Origin: Aquabacter sp040049275 | GTDB lineage: Bacteria; Pseudomonadota; Alphaproteobacteria; Rhizobiales; Xanthobacteraceae | Reading direction: 5' to 3' | Assembly (NCBI RefSeq): GCF_040049275.1 | Contig: NZ_JBDZDT010000007.1 | Span: 1-64,000 of the forward strand | Length of the DNA: 64,000 nucleotides | Part shown: positions 49,799-59,464 of the stretch, in pieces | Position numbering within the stretch: position 1 is the first letter of the stretch | Layout of the letters: every line of letters starts with the position of its first letter | The notes under the pieces: model-generated | What the model was told of the DNA's origin: nothing | Seen by the model: only the letters and a program-made list of their open reading frames with translations | The model's database searches: none | Position numbers and translations under genes: made by a program

Positions 49799-50725
49799 TC
49801 AGGCGGAATTCCGCTGGAGCGGGGCGGCAGATGGAGCTTCGGTGAGCGCGCGCAACCGGGCCGCATCCCGCGCGGGCGGTTGCCCATACATCCGGCCGTA
49901 TTCGCGGGTGAACTGCGTGGCGCTGAGATAGCCCACCTGGAAGCCCGCATCGGCCGCGTCGAGCCCCTCGGCAATCATGAGGCGGCGCGCTTCCTGGAGG
50001 CGGATCTGCTTCTGATATTGCAGCGGGCTCATGGCGGTCACGGCCTTGAAATGCTCGTGCAAAGCGGACTTGCTCATGCTCGACACGGCCGTGAGGCGCT
50101 CGATGCTGAGCTGCTCGGTGAAATGGTCCTTGATCCAGCCCACGGCGCGCGCGACCTGATGGAACTTGCTTTCCGTCGTCGCGATCTGCCGCACGAGGTC
50201 TGCCTGATCGCCGGTCAGCAGGCGGTGGTAGATCTCGCGCTTCGCCAGCGGAGCGAGGGCCTCGGCGTCCTCCGGCGATTGCAGCAGCCGCATGAGGCGG
50301 GCGACTGCATCGGTGAGCTCCGGCGTCGTCCGGCTCACCTGCAAGGCGGGGCCGAGAGGGAGGTCGCGGGCGGGCGTCCGCGCCCGGCTCGTGAGCGCCA
50401 TTTCCGAGAGCCCGACAGGATCAAGCGCGAGGCGCACGCAGAGATAGGGCTTGTCGGGACTGGCCTGCGTGATCCGCGCCACTACAGGTAGCGCCAGCGA
50501 CACCACGAGGTAGTTCAGGGGATCATAGGTGTAGCTGACATTGCCATGCATCACCTGCTTGCGGCCCTGGGCGACGATACACAGGGCCGGTCGCTGAAGG
50601 CGATGGATAGGGTTGGTGGGCAGGGAGTTGCGGATCAGGCTGAGGCCCGGGATCGAGGTCTCCTGCGCGCCCTCGCACGGTGCATTCGCCGCCACCAGGG
50701 CGGCCAGCTCCTTCATGGTCTCCAT
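49799..50725 (-). CDS. AraC family transcriptional regulator (AraC_N type)
   Basis: A 308-residue regulator. The N-terminal AraC_N domain (about residues 20-175) has PALCIVAQGRKQVMHG and YLVVSLALPVVARI. The C-terminal AraC domain (about 195-290) has LSIERLTAVSSMSKSALHEHFKAV and AGFQVGYLSATQFTREYGRMYG. Located directly upstream of the ALDH gene on the same strand. In related genomes such regulators control nearby oxidoreductases; that is inference here. Confidence 0.92.
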   Translation of the reverse strand: METMKELAALVAANAPCEGAQETSIPGLSLIRNSLPTNPIHRLQRPALCIVAQGRKQVMHGNVSYTYDPLNYLVVSLALPVVARITQASPDKPYLCVRLALDPVGLSEMALTSRARTPARDLPLGPALQVSRTTPELTDAVARLMRLLQSPEDAEALAPLAKREIYHRLLTGDQADLVRQIATTESKFHQVARAVGWIKDHFTEQLSIERLTAVSSMSKSALHEHFKAVTAMSPLQYQKQIRLQEARRLMIAEGLDAADAGFQVGYLSATQFTREYGRMYGQPPARDAARLRALTEAPSAAPLQRNSA

Positions 50726-51386
50726 CGGCGTATCCCACCCGGATGCTCGCGCTTGCGTCGCGCTTCTTGTCTCGTACCTCAGTTCATATCCTTGATCGGA
50801 CGATAAATGAAACAGACACCCGCGGCGCCGTGCGCTTCAGGGGCCGAGGCCAAAGTCAGCACGCTGTAAATGCACTGAAACCTCACACCTGCCAGATCCT
50901 CCGCTGCACAGCATCAAAGTATCAATCGGATCAACCTATGAATCATTAAATACAGTCTGTTGGATATCGTAACAACGCTTTCGCGCGGTTTTCTGAACCT
51001 GGTGTAGAATCCTTGCGCCCCGGCCGGTTTCCCGCGAAAGCCTTGTTCTCCAGCGCCTGAGCCGGTTCGCGCCTGCGGATTTGGCCTGTTGCTACAATCC
51101 GCTGCTACAAGATCCGCTCCGATGGGCTCACCAGGAGCAACGAACCATGTTTTTTCGCTTCCGGTAAGCTACCGGGCCGCGCGCTGCTGCGACCCGGCGC
51201 TTCAACGGTATCCTTGCCTCCTGCGGCAACGTTGATGCCCGCTTTCGGTGCCTCGCCGACCCGGGGATTGTGAATGTGAGGCGCCGCTCTTGTCGAGTTG
51301 TGCCCCGGCGTCGCGGGTGCACACATCGCGCGGGCCGCGAACATGGTTTAATGCGGTGAACATCGCTCACCGCGCGTCCCGCCAAC
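50726..51386. other. Gene-free stretch with attachment-like repeat
   Basis: A 661-base gap. The left part is AT-rich (promoter of the AraC gene). From 50986 comes CGGTTTTCTGAACCTGG, then the repeat that matches the tRNA-Gln 3' flank (51007-51141, listed separately). The right part (51145-51386) has no convincing gene; a short open frame after ATG 51147 stops after six codons. Confidence 0.5.
51007..51141 (+). repeat. Attachment-like direct repeat, right copy
   Basis: Matches 15407-15510 without gaps over 104 bases (90 identities by my count), starting with GAATCC-TGCGCCCC-GCC, a diverged copy of the tRNA-Gln 3' end. It also carries two near-direct repeats (T/C)TGCTACAA at 51089-51097 and 51102-51110, like recombinase arm sites. 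The rest of the tRNA is absent, as expected of the distal end of an integrated element. The decay suggests an old event. Confidence 0.6.
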
Positions 51387-52832
51387 ATGCATGATTCCGC
51401 CGTCCTCGCCTGGGTGCTGACTGCCGCTCATGCGGGGGTGCAGCTCGTCTTCATCGTTCGCGCGCTGCTGCGCCCGCACCGTGAGCCCGCCTCGCGGTTC
51501 GCCTGGGTGCTGGTGATCGCGCTCGCACCGGTCCTCGGCATCGTGGCCTATGTGCTGTTCGGTGAGGTCAATCTGGGCCGCACGCGCATCGAGCGATTGC
51601 GCGTGGCGTTCGACAAGCTGCCGCACGCCGGCGGGGTGGCCGGCGCATCGGCGGAGGCGACAGTCCCGGACCGCTTCGTGCCGCTGTTCCGGGTCGGCCA
51701 TTCGGTGAGCCAGTATCTGCCGGTCGCCGGAAACCGTGCGACGCTGCTGCCCGATTCCGCCGCGGCCATCACGGCGATGGTCTCCGACATCGATGCCGCG
51801 CGTGAGAGCGTGCACGTGCTGTTCTACATCTGGCTGGCGGACGAGAGCGGGTTGAAGGTGGTGGAGGCGCTGAAGCGTGCGGCCGCGCGCGGCGTCGTTT
51901 GCCGGGCGATGGCGGACGATCTCGGCTCACGGGCGCTGATCCGCTCCCAACACTGGCGCGACATGGCTTTGAGCCGGGTGCGGCTCGCGGCGGCGCTGCC
52001 GGTCGGAAACCCGCTGCTGCGCCCGTTCAAGGGCCGGATCGACATGCGCAACCACCGCAAGATCGTGGTGATCGACAACGCCATCACTTACTGCGGCAGC
52101 CAGAACTGTGCCGACGCGGCCTTTGCGGTGAAAGCCAGGTTCGCGCCCTGGGTGGACGTGATGGCGCGGTTCGAAGGGCCCGTAGCGCGGCAGAACCAGC
52201 ACCTGTTCGCCAGCAATTGGATGGCGCAGAGCGATGAAGATCTGAGCCCCCTGTTCGCGGAGCCGCTGCCTGTGCCCGTGCCGGGATTCATCGCGCAGGT
52301 GATCGGCTCCGGAGCGAGCGTGCGCTATTCGGCGATGCCGGAGACCTTCATCGCGCTGATGAACGCGGCGCAGCGCGAGCTTGTGATCACCACGCCCTAT
52401 TACGTCCCGGACGAGCCGATCCAGGCCGCGTTGTGCGCCAGCGCCCGGCGCGGGGTTGCGACCACCATCGTGTTTCCAAAGCGCAATGATTCCTGGGTCG
52501 TGGCGGCGGCGAGCCGCAGCTATTATCGCGACCTGCTGGAGGCGGGGGTCGATATCCGCGAATTTGCCGGCGGCCTGCTGCACGCCAAGACGCTCACCCT
52601 CGACGGCGAGGCGACCCTGATCGGCTCCGCCAATATCGACCGCCGCAGCTTCGAGCTGAACGCGGAGAACAATATCCTGTTCTACGATGAAGCCTTCACG
52701 CGGGCGGTGCGGGCGCGCCAGCAGGTTTTCCTCGACGCCGCGACACCCGTGACACAGGCACATGTGGACGCCTACAGCCTGTGGCGGCAGCTCTGGAACA
52801 ACTCCATCGCGATGCTCGGGCCGGTGCTCTGA
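51387..52832 (+). CDS. cls: Cardiolipin synthase (phospholipase D superfamily)
   Basis: A 481-residue membrane enzyme. Two N-terminal hydrophobic segments (about residues 5-27 and 38-60) are followed by two PLD catalytic motifs: HRKIVVIDNAITYCGSQN (about residue 218) and HAKTLTLDGEATLIGSANID (about 398). It condenses phosphatidylglycerol molecules, or phosphatidylglycerol and phosphatidylethanolamine, to cardiolipin. Layout and length match bacterial ClsA. No operon partner; the next gene is convergent. Confidence 0.92.
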   Translation: MHDSAVLAWVLTAAHAGVQLVFIVRALLRPHREPASRFAWVLVIALAPVLGIVAYVLFGEVNLGRTRIERLRVAFDKLPHAGGVAGASAEATVPDRFVPLFRVGHSVSQYLPVAGNRATLLPDSAAAITAMVSDIDAARESVHVLFYIWLADESGLKVVEALKRAAARGVVCRAMADDLGSRALIRSQHWRDMALSRVRLAAALPVGNPLLRPFKGRIDMRNHRKIVVIDNAITYCGSQNCADAAFAVKARFAPWVDVMARFEGPVARQNQHLFASNWMAQSDEDLSPLFAEPLPVPVPGFIAQVIGSGASVRYSAMPETFIALMNAAQRELVITTPYYVPDEPIQAALCASARRGVATTIVFPKRNDSWVVAAASRSYYRDLLEAGVDIREFAGGLLHAKTLTLDGEATLIGSANIDRRSFELNAENNILFYDEAFTRAVRARQQVFLDAATPVTQAHVDAYSLWRQLWNNSIAMLGPVL

Positions 52833-52924
52833 GGCTCGCAATGGCGGCGTGGGCCGATGCGCGGCTTAGGCTCTATCCTGCGTGCGATTGCCATGGGTGG
52901 CGCAGAAACCTCGCGCGTGTCCGC

Positions 52925-53860
52925 TCAGCCATGGGGCGTCGGTGCCGAAGTGCGGATGCGCTTCGGCACCTCGCCCTGGATCAGGCGCGTCAATTCCTGG
53001 ACCAGGGCGTCGAACACGGCCCGGCAGCGTGCGCTGCTGCGGAGGTCTTCGTGCATCACCACCCAGGTTTCGAGATCGACGGTGAAGGCATCGGGGAGGA
53101 CGCGCACGAGATCGGGTTCGGACGCGGCGATGGGCACCTGGCAGATGCCGATGCCAAAGCCGGCGCGGATGGCCCAGAGCTGCGCGACATCGCTGTCCAC
53201 ACGCAGCGCGAATGCGCTTCGGCTCAGCGCGGGATAGCGCTGGACGACGGCCCGGATCGCCGGCGTCTCCACATCGTAGCCGATCAGGTCGTGCCCCTTG
53301 AGATCATCCATGCTCTCGGGAATGCCGCGCCGGGCGAGATAGGTGCGATGGGCGTGGAGCCCCACCGGAATGGTGCCGATGCGCTTTGCCACCAGCGCCT
53401 GCTGCTCGGGCTGGACCATGCGGATTGCGATATCGGCCTTGCGCTGAAGCAGGTCGTCCAGGGCGTTGGACAGCGACAGCTCGATCGCAAGCGCGGGATG
53501 GCGCTGGCGCAGCCGGGTGAGGATCGGCGGCAGATGCTCGATCCCGACGACTTCGCTCGCGCTGATCCGCACCGTGCCGCGAACTTCGCCAGCCCGTCCT
53601 TCGGCCGTGCGCAGAAGCGCCGCCGAGGTGGAGGCGAGCAGGTCCGCGAAGGGTTTCAATTCCAGCGCCGCATCGGTGGGTGAAAGGCCGCGCAGGGTCC
53701 GCACGAAAAGCGCGCTCCCGACCGCCGCCTCCAGGGCATCCATGTGGCGCGCGACGCTCGGCTGGGTCAGGCCGAGCGCCCGTGCCGCGCCCGACAGCGA
53801 GCCTTCCCGAAGAACGGCGTTGAAGGTGCGGTAGAGATCCCAGCTCGGCTCGCGGCTCAT
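52925..53860 (-). CDS. LysR family transcriptional regulator
   Basis: A 311-residue LysR protein. The HTH (residues 5-65) reads WDLYRTFNAVLREGSLSGAARAL then TQPSVARHMDALE. The effector domain starts at about 95 (GTVRISASEVVGIEHLPPIL). The ATG at 53860 was chosen since the frame remains open far upstream through the antisense of the neighbour, which is not LysR-like. It is divergent from the epimerase gene (90-base gap), its probable target. Confidence 0.92.
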   Translation of the reverse strand: MSREPSWDLYRTFNAVLREGSLSGAARALGLTQPSVARHMDALEAAVGSALFVRTLRGLSPTDAALELKPFADLLASTSAALLRTAEGRAGEVRGTVRISASEVVGIEHLPPILTRLRQRHPALAIELSLSNALDDLLQRKADIAIRMVQPEQQALVAKRIGTIPVGLHAHRTYLARRGIPESMDDLKGHDLIGYDVETPAIRAVVQRYPALSRSAFALRVDSDVAQLWAIRAGFGIGICQVPIAASEPDLVRVLPDAFTVDLETWVVMHEDLRSSARCRAVFDALVQELTRLIQGEVPKRIRTSAPTPHG

Positions 53861-53950
53861 ATATTTTCGTATAGCACAGGAAGAATATTCGGCAATTTTG
53901 TTGGTCTGCGAAAAGCGGGAGTTTGGCGCCGTCAAGCGATGGAGGCCGAT

Positions 53951-54949
53951 ATGGAAAAGAAGATGGCACTGGTTCTCGGGGCGACGGGCGGAATTGGCGG
54001 CGCGGTCGCGGACCGGCTGGCCTGCGCCGGCTGGCGGGTGCGGGCGCTCCACCGCAATCCCGACCGCACGGGGCAGGATGGCCGGTTCGACTGGATCAAA
54101 GGCGACGCGCTCGTCGCCTCCGATGTGGCGGCGGCGGCTGAGGGGACATCCCTGATCGTCCATGCGGTCAACCCGCCGGGCTATCGCGACTGGGAGACGC
54201 TGGTCCTGCCGATGCTGGACAACACCATCGCCGCTGCGGCCCGGGCGGGCGGCGCGCGCATCCTGCTGCCGGGCACCGTCTACAATTACGGTCCCGACGC
54301 CTTCCCCGACATCACCGAGGACGCGCCGCAGAACGCCCGCACCCGCAAGGGCCGCATCCGCGTGGAGATGGAGCGGCGGCTGCGGCTGGCGGCGGACCGG
54401 GCGGACGCCAAGGTGCTGATCGTTCGCGCCGGCGACTTCTTCGGCCCCAAAGCGGCAAACAACTGGTTCAGCCAGGGCCTGGTCAAGCCGGGCGCGCGCC
54501 CGCATGCGATCAGCTATCCCGGGCGGCGCGGCATCGGGCATCAATGGGCCTATCTGCCCGATGTGGCGGAGACGATGGTTCGGCTGATCGAGCGCGGCGG
54601 GCTTGAGGACTTCTCGACCTTCCACATGGACGGTCACTGGGATGCCGACGGCACGGGGATGACGCAGGCCATCCGCCGCGCGTTCGGCGCGCCCGAGATC
54701 CCGGTCAGGCGCACGCCCTGGCTCCTGATGCGGTTGGCCGCGCCGTTCGTGCCGCTGCTGCGGGAACTCGCCGAGATGAGATATCTCTGGGAGCACCCCA
54801 TCCGCCTGCGCAACGCCAAGCTCGAAGCGGCCATCGGCGCCGAGCCGCGCACCCCGCTCGACGAGGCCGTGCGGATCACGCTGGAGGCGATGGGATGCCT
54901 CGATGCGCCTGCGAAAGCCATTCCGCAGGCGAAGACGCTGGCGATGTGA
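53951..54949 (+). CDS. NAD-dependent epimerase/dehydratase family protein (NAD(P)H-binding)
   Basis: A 332-residue extended-SDR-like protein. The nucleotide motif is LVLGATGGIGGAVADRL (residues 6-22) and the sequence continues with HAVNPPGYRDWETLV, GTVYNYGPDAFPD and VLIVRAGDFFGP. The classic YxxxK pair is not obvious, so a catalytic role is uncertain; it could be an NmrA-like or atypical reductase. GGAGG lies five bases before the ATG at 53951. It is divergent from a LysR gene that likely controls it. Confidence 0.85.
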   Translation: MEKKMALVLGATGGIGGAVADRLACAGWRVRALHRNPDRTGQDGRFDWIKGDALVASDVAAAAEGTSLIVHAVNPPGYRDWETLVLPMLDNTIAAAARAGGARILLPGTVYNYGPDAFPDITEDAPQNARTRKGRIRVEMERRLRLAADRADAKVLIVRAGDFFGPKAANNWFSQGLVKPGARPHAISYPGRRGIGHQWAYLPDVAETMVRLIERGGLEDFSTFHMDGHWDADGTGMTQAIRRAFGAPEIPVRRTPWLLMRLAAPFVPLLRELAEMRYLWEHPIRLRNAKLEAAIGAEPRTPLDEAVRITLEAMGCLDAPAKAIPQAKTLAM

Positions 54950-55003
54950 CACGCGGGTGCGGCACCGAGCCGAGCCGTGTCGGATCGAGTGCCGGAGCCG
55001 GAT

Positions 55004-56518
55004 TCAATTCAGGCCGAGGAACATGGAATAGGCGGGGTTCCCGGTCTCGTCCCAGTGCGAATAGCCGAGGTCCTTGAGGAAGTCCTCGAACGCGGCGCGC
55101 TCCGGGGGTGGAACCTGGATGCCCGTCAGCACGCGGCCGAAATCGGAGCCGTGGTTGCGGTAATGGAACAGGGAGATGTTCCAGTCCGAATGCAGGCCCT
55201 CCAGGAATTTCAGCAGGGCGCCGGGACGCTCGGGAAATTCGAAGCGGTAGAGGATCTCGTCGGCCAACCCTTCGACCCGCCCGCCCACCATGTAGCGGAC
55301 ATGGAGCTTGGCCAGCTCGTTGTCGGTCATGTCGACCACGGTGAGGGCGTTGGCGCGGAGGAGGGCGATGATTTCCTGTTTCTCCGCCTCGCCGCGCTTC
55401 AGCGCCACGCCGACGAAGATCTGGGCGTTCGCGCCGGGGGCGATGCGATAGTTGAACTCGGTGATGGCCCGGCTGCCCAGGAGCCGGATGAAGGAGCGAT
55501 AGGAGCCCGGCCGCTCGGGAATGGTGACGCCGAGCAGCGCCTCGGTGTGCTCGCCGATCTCCGCCCGCTCGGCCACATGCCGCAGCCGGTCGAAATTCAT
55601 GTTGGCGCCCGAGGAGATGGCGACGACGGCGCCGGGCTGATCCAGGTCCGCGACGTGCCGGCGCAGTCCCGCCAGCGAGACGGCGCCGGCCGGCTCGGCG
55701 ATGGCGCGGGTGTGGTCGAAGATGTCCTTGATGGCGGCGCAAATCTCGTCCGTGGAGACGGTCACCACGTCGTCGAGCAGGTCGCGGCAGAGCCGGAACG
55801 TCTCATCGCCCACCTGCCTGACGGCGACGCCATCGGCGAAGATGCCGACCTCGTCGAGGCGCACGGGATGCCCGGCCGCGATGGCCGCCTTCATGGATGC
55901 CGCGTCCTCCGGCTCGACGCCGATCACCCGGACGTCGGGCCGCAGGAACTTGACATAGGTGGCTATGCCCGCCGCCAGCCCGCCGCCGCCGATCGGCACG
56001 TAGATGGCGGCGAGCGGTCCCGGATGCTGCCGCAGGATCTCGACGCCGATGGTGCCCTGTCCGGCAATCACGTCGGGGTCGTCATAGGGATGGACGAAGA
56101 CGAGGTCGTGCTGTTCGCAGAGCGCCAGGGCATGAAGCCGCGCATCGTCGAAGGCGTCGCCATGGATGATCACTTCGCCGCCCAGGCGCCGCACCGCCTC
56201 GACCTTGATGGAAGGGGTGGTGGTCGGCATGACGATGACGGCGCGCACGCCCATGCGCCGCGCGGAATAGGCGACGCCCTGCGCATGATTGCCGGCGGAG
56301 GCGCAGATGACGCCGCGCCGCCGTTCGTCCTCCGAGAGCCGTGCGATCTTGTTGTAGGCGCCGCGCAGCTTGAACGAGAAGACCGGCAGCAGGTCTTCCC
56401 GCTTCAGCAGAACCTCCCGGCCCAGCCGCTCGGACAATGTCCCCATCCGGTCGAGCGGGGTTTCGCCCGCCACTTCATAGACCGCCGAGTCGAGGATGCG
56501 GCGGACATAACCCTGCAT
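55004..56518 (-). CDS. ilvA: Threonine ammonia-lyase, biosynthetic (threonine dehydratase)
   Basis: A 504-residue PLP enzyme. It makes 2-oxobutanoate from threonine, the first step of isoleucine synthesis. The catalytic domain (about residues 1-325) has the PLP lysine in FSFKLRGAYNK, ASAGNHAQGVAYSA and the phosphate-binding PIGGGGLAAG. Two ACT-like regulatory repeats follow (PERPGSYRSFIRLLG, PERPGALLKFLEGLH), which give isoleucine/valine control; this distinguishes it from catabolic TdcB. AGGA lies nine bases upstream of the ATG. It is convergent with the epimerase gene. Confidence 0.96.
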   Translation of the reverse strand: MQGYVRRILDSAVYEVAGETPLDRMGTLSERLGREVLLKREDLLPVFSFKLRGAYNKIARLSEDERRRGVICASAGNHAQGVAYSARRMGVRAVIVMPTTTPSIKVEAVRRLGGEVIIHGDAFDDARLHALALCEQHDLVFVHPYDDPDVIAGQGTIGVEILRQHPGPLAAIYVPIGGGGLAAGIATYVKFLRPDVRVIGVEPEDAASMKAAIAAGHPVRLDEVGIFADGVAVRQVGDETFRLCRDLLDDVVTVSTDEICAAIKDIFDHTRAIAEPAGAVSLAGLRRHVADLDQPGAVVAISSGANMNFDRLRHVAERAEIGEHTEALLGVTIPERPGSYRSFIRLLGSRAITEFNYRIAPGANAQIFVGVALKRGEAEKQEIIALLRANALTVVDMTDNELAKLHVRYMVGGRVEGLADEILYRFEFPERPGALLKFLEGLHSDWNISLFHYRNHGSDFGRVLTGIQVPPPERAAFEDFLKDLGYSHWDETGNPAYSMFLGLN

Positions 56519-57038
56519 GTCACATGTTCCTGCTGAATCGGCGACAGGCATGGCGCTCCAGCGCGCGCGGGTCAATGGCAGCGGTGAAAATGGGAGCGGC
56601 TCGAAATTGGCGTTCATTTCGGCGCGGACGCCAACATGCGGCCAGCGCGCTGAAGCTGAATATTGCGTCACGCTGCGGTATGCATCCCTGCCGTGTGATC
56701 GCTGCGGGGCTGGCCTTTATGAAGGACGGGGGGCCTTATCCGCCGTGTCGGCAGGTGCGGCTGGCACTTCGATTGTGTCGAAGGGTAGAGTGCTCCCCTA
56801 CGTCAGACCGTAACGTCAACTACTCATTCTCTTACGTTAAGTAATATAACCGAATTGGAAAGAAATTTTGTTTTTAATTGTTATAAATCGAGTAATTCTC
56901 ACGGGTTTATGACTGAATTACGGTCGAAAGAAGGGGTTTATTTGTTGTCGTATACTTCTATCAGAAAATAAGACTCGCCCCGCGACGAGCTTCAGCGCGT
57001 TTTCTCATTCAGAGCGCGCAATTTCGTGGGACAGGCAT
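56519..57038. promoter_or_regulatory. AT-rich gap upstream of ilvA and the TonB receptor
   Basis: 520 bases between divergent ilvA and the receptor. The right 230 bases (56800-57030) are markedly AT-rich, with GGGTTTAT twice and TTCTATCAGAA. This should contain the receptor promoter and possibly an iron-responsive site, but I cannot match a Fur, Irr or RirA consensus with confidence. No gene is seen. Confidence 0.4.
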
Positions 57039-59399
57039 ATGCGCTCCATCGGGTCTTCGGACGGCATTCGTTCAACAAACCAGCTCGTCGGCACGCGCGC
57101 CACGCTGATGGGCTCGCTGCACCTGACGGTGGGCGTCGCATCGGCCATGGCGGCGGCGCCGGCCGTGGCCCAGCAGGCCGGGACGAGCGGGGATATCGAT
57201 CTGCCCACCGTTCAGGTGCAGGGCGGCACCGGCGGCTTCGTCGCGGATACGGTCGGCGTGACCCGCCTCCCGGTGCCGATCTTCGACATGCCGCAGCAGG
57301 TGGAGGTCGTCACCCATGAGATGATCCAGCAGCAGCAGACCACCACCATGGAGCAGGCCCTGCGCAACATATCCGGCATCACCTTCAGCGCGGGGGAGGC
57401 GGGGCAGCAGGGCGACAGCCCCATCATCCGCGGCTTCTCCGGCCGTGGCGACATCTTCCGGGACGGGATTCGCGACACCGGCTGGTACACGCGCGACATG
57501 TTCGACATCGAGGCGGTGGATGTGTTCCTCGGCCCGTCCTCGTTCGCGTTCGGCCGCGGCTCCACGGGCGGTGTCATCAACCTCGTGTCGAAGCTGCCGA
57601 AGGATGCCAACTTCGCCACCGCCGATGTAACCGGCTATACCAGCCAGGGCTTGCGCACCACGCTCGACGCCAACGGCCAGGTGAACGACAAGGTCAGCGC
57701 GCGTATCAACGCCATGGTCCAGAGCGTCGACACTGCGGACCGCGACAACATCACCGCCAGCCGCTGGGGCATCGCGCCGTCCGTCTCCGTGAAGCTGGAC
57801 GACCGGACCAAGATGACGGCGTCCTATTACTATCAGCACGAAGACGGCGTGCCGGACTACGGCATCAACTACCTGCCAGCGCCCACTTTGAGCACGTCTC
57901 CGGGCACGTTCGGGCAGAGGGTAGGGGGCTATTACGGCAACGGGGCGCCGACCCCGCCCGTGCCGGTCCCCCGGAACACGTGGTACGGGGTGCTGAACGG
58001 GCCGCTGAACGATCAGGTGATCACCGACACCAGCATCGCGACGCTCCAGTTCGAGCGGGAAATCAATGATTTCGTGACGGTCACCAACGGCACCCGCTAC
58101 GTGGTGAGCGACCGCATGGCGCGGCCCGCCGCGCCGCGCAGCGTGGGCGACGCCGGCAACACCGTCTTCCCCTCGCCCCTCCCGTCCGTAGACGTCGGCT
58201 ATTCGGTCGCGCAGATGACGGTGGGCCAGCAGCGCTATCAGATCCAGACCGACAACACCCAGCTCAACAACCTCACCGACATGGTGGCGAAGTTCAAATG
58301 GGGCACGTTCGAGCACACGCTGAATGCGGGCATCGAGCTCGACAACGAGACCCGCAGCCAGCAGCGGGTCAATTTCTGCAACCAGGCGTCACCGCTCTGC
58401 CGGGTGTCGCTGATCAATCCCAGCAATTCCTCGCCCAATAACGGCGTGGGCGGCTTCCCCAGCTATTTCCCGTCCTCCAATTCCACTGATATGGCGGACG
58501 TGGCCCTCTATGCGGCCGACCAGATCAAGCTGAACCAGTATTGGCAGATCATGGGCGGATTCCGCTGGGACAACGCCACGACGGACTACAATGCGCTGAC
58601 GGTGACGAACAATGGCCCGGCCACGTCCACCGCCTCGGCCCAGACGCTCTCCAGCAGCGATCTCATGCTCAACTACAAGGTCGGCGTGGTCTTCAGCCCG
58701 GTCGAGACCGTGAACCTCTATGTCACCTATGGTACATCGTCGAACCCCTCCTCGGAGTTCGGCGTGCTCGACACCGGCACCGTCACGCTTGCGCCGGTGA
58801 GCAACACCACTGCGGAGGCCGGCTTCAAGGCCCAGCTGCTGGACAATCACTTCGTGGTCAGCGGCTCGCTGTTCCAGACCATCCAGACCAATACGCGCGT
58901 GCCCACGGACCCATCGTCCAGCCTTCCGCCCATGGTGCTGGGCGGCGAGCAGGAGGTGCAGGGCCTTTCGCTCAGCGCCGCCGGCGCCCTCACAGCCCAA
59001 TGGAATTTGAGCGCCAGCTACACCTATATGGAATCCGAGATCCTCAGCGCCGGGCCTGCGCCGACCCTTGCGAGCCTCGTGACCGTCGGCAAGCAATTGC
59101 CGAACACCCCGAACAATTCGCTCTCGGTGTGGACATCCTATGCCCTCACGCCGCAGCTCACTTTGGGCGCGGGCGCCGTCTACAACAGCAGCGCTTATGT
59201 GAACACCACCAACACGTCCTACGTCCCGTCCTATTGGACGTTCGACGCCATGGCGAGCTACCAGTTCAACGACCATTTCCAGGTTCAGCTGAACGTCTAC
59301 AACCTGACGGACGAATACTACATCGCCCAGTATTTCGGCGGCAGCGCCGTTCCGGCCGCAGGGCGCTACGCGACGTTGACCGCGCGGGCAACCTTCTAG
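57039..59399 (+). CDS. TonB-dependent siderophore receptor
   Basis: A 786-residue outer-membrane receptor. A signal peptide (TLMGSLHLTVGVASAMAAAPAVAQ) precedes the plug domain (about residues 75-180: FDMPQQVEVVTHEMIQQQQ, ALRNISGITFSAGE, IIRGFSGRGDIFRDGIRD, GRGSTGGVINLVSK). The beta-barrel follows and ends with an aromatic residue (ARATF), as outer-membrane proteins do. The plug pattern is that of the catecholate receptor (Fiu/FepA-like) group, so it likely takes up a ferric siderophore. No siderophore ABC or TonB genes are adjacent. Confidence 0.93.
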   Translation: MRSIGSSDGIRSTNQLVGTRATLMGSLHLTVGVASAMAAAPAVAQQAGTSGDIDLPTVQVQGGTGGFVADTVGVTRLPVPIFDMPQQVEVVTHEMIQQQQTTTMEQALRNISGITFSAGEAGQQGDSPIIRGFSGRGDIFRDGIRDTGWYTRDMFDIEAVDVFLGPSSFAFGRGSTGGVINLVSKLPKDANFATADVTGYTSQGLRTTLDANGQVNDKVSARINAMVQSVDTADRDNITASRWGIAPSVSVKLDDRTKMTASYYYQHEDGVPDYGINYLPAPTLSTSPGTFGQRVGGYYGNGAPTPPVPVPRNTWYGVLNGPLNDQVITDTSIATLQFEREINDFVTVTNGTRYVVSDRMARPAAPRSVGDAGNTVFPSPLPSVDVGYSVAQMTVGQQRYQIQTDNTQLNNLTDMVAKFKWGTFEHTLNAGIELDNETRSQQRVNFCNQASPLCRVSLINPSNSSPNNGVGGFPSYFPSSNSTDMADVALYAADQIKLNQYWQIMGGFRWDNATTDYNALTVTNNGPATSTASAQTLSSSDLMLNYKVGVVFSPVETVNLYVTYGTSSNPSSEFGVLDTGTVTLAPVSNTTAEAGFKAQLLDNHFVVSGSLFQTIQTNTRVPTDPSSSLPPMVLGGEQEVQGLSLSAAGALTAQWNLSASYTYMESEILSAGPAPTLASLVTVGKQLPNTPNNSLSVWTSYALTPQLTLGAGAVYNSSAYVNTTNTSYVPSYWTFDAMASYQFNDHFQVQLNVYNLTDEYYIAQYFGGSAVPAAGRYATLTARATF

Positions 59400-59464
59400 G
59401 ATCAGGGCCTGGGCGGAGCCGGGAAGGCGTCACCGCTCCCGCGGATGTAACGGCGCTTACTCAG

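Noticed and set aside
51007..51080. Second tRNA gene at the distal repeat
   Set aside because: Only the 3' end of tRNA-Gln is present, with mismatches; no acceptor 5' arm, D-arm or anticodon arm can be folded upstream.
51105..51388. Small minus-strand open frames (79-86 codons) before cls
   Set aside because: Composition is low-complexity Arg/Pro/Ala, with no ribosome-binding site; they lie within the repeat and its flank.
53861..54952. Long N-terminal extension of the LysR gene (frame open to 54952)
   Set aside because: It runs antisense through the epimerase gene and is not LysR-like; LysR proteins start close to the HTH, which fits the ATG at 53860.
56800..57030. Fur, Irr or RirA box upstream of the TonB receptor
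   Set aside because: The region is AT-rich, but no segment matched a known consensus well enough to name.
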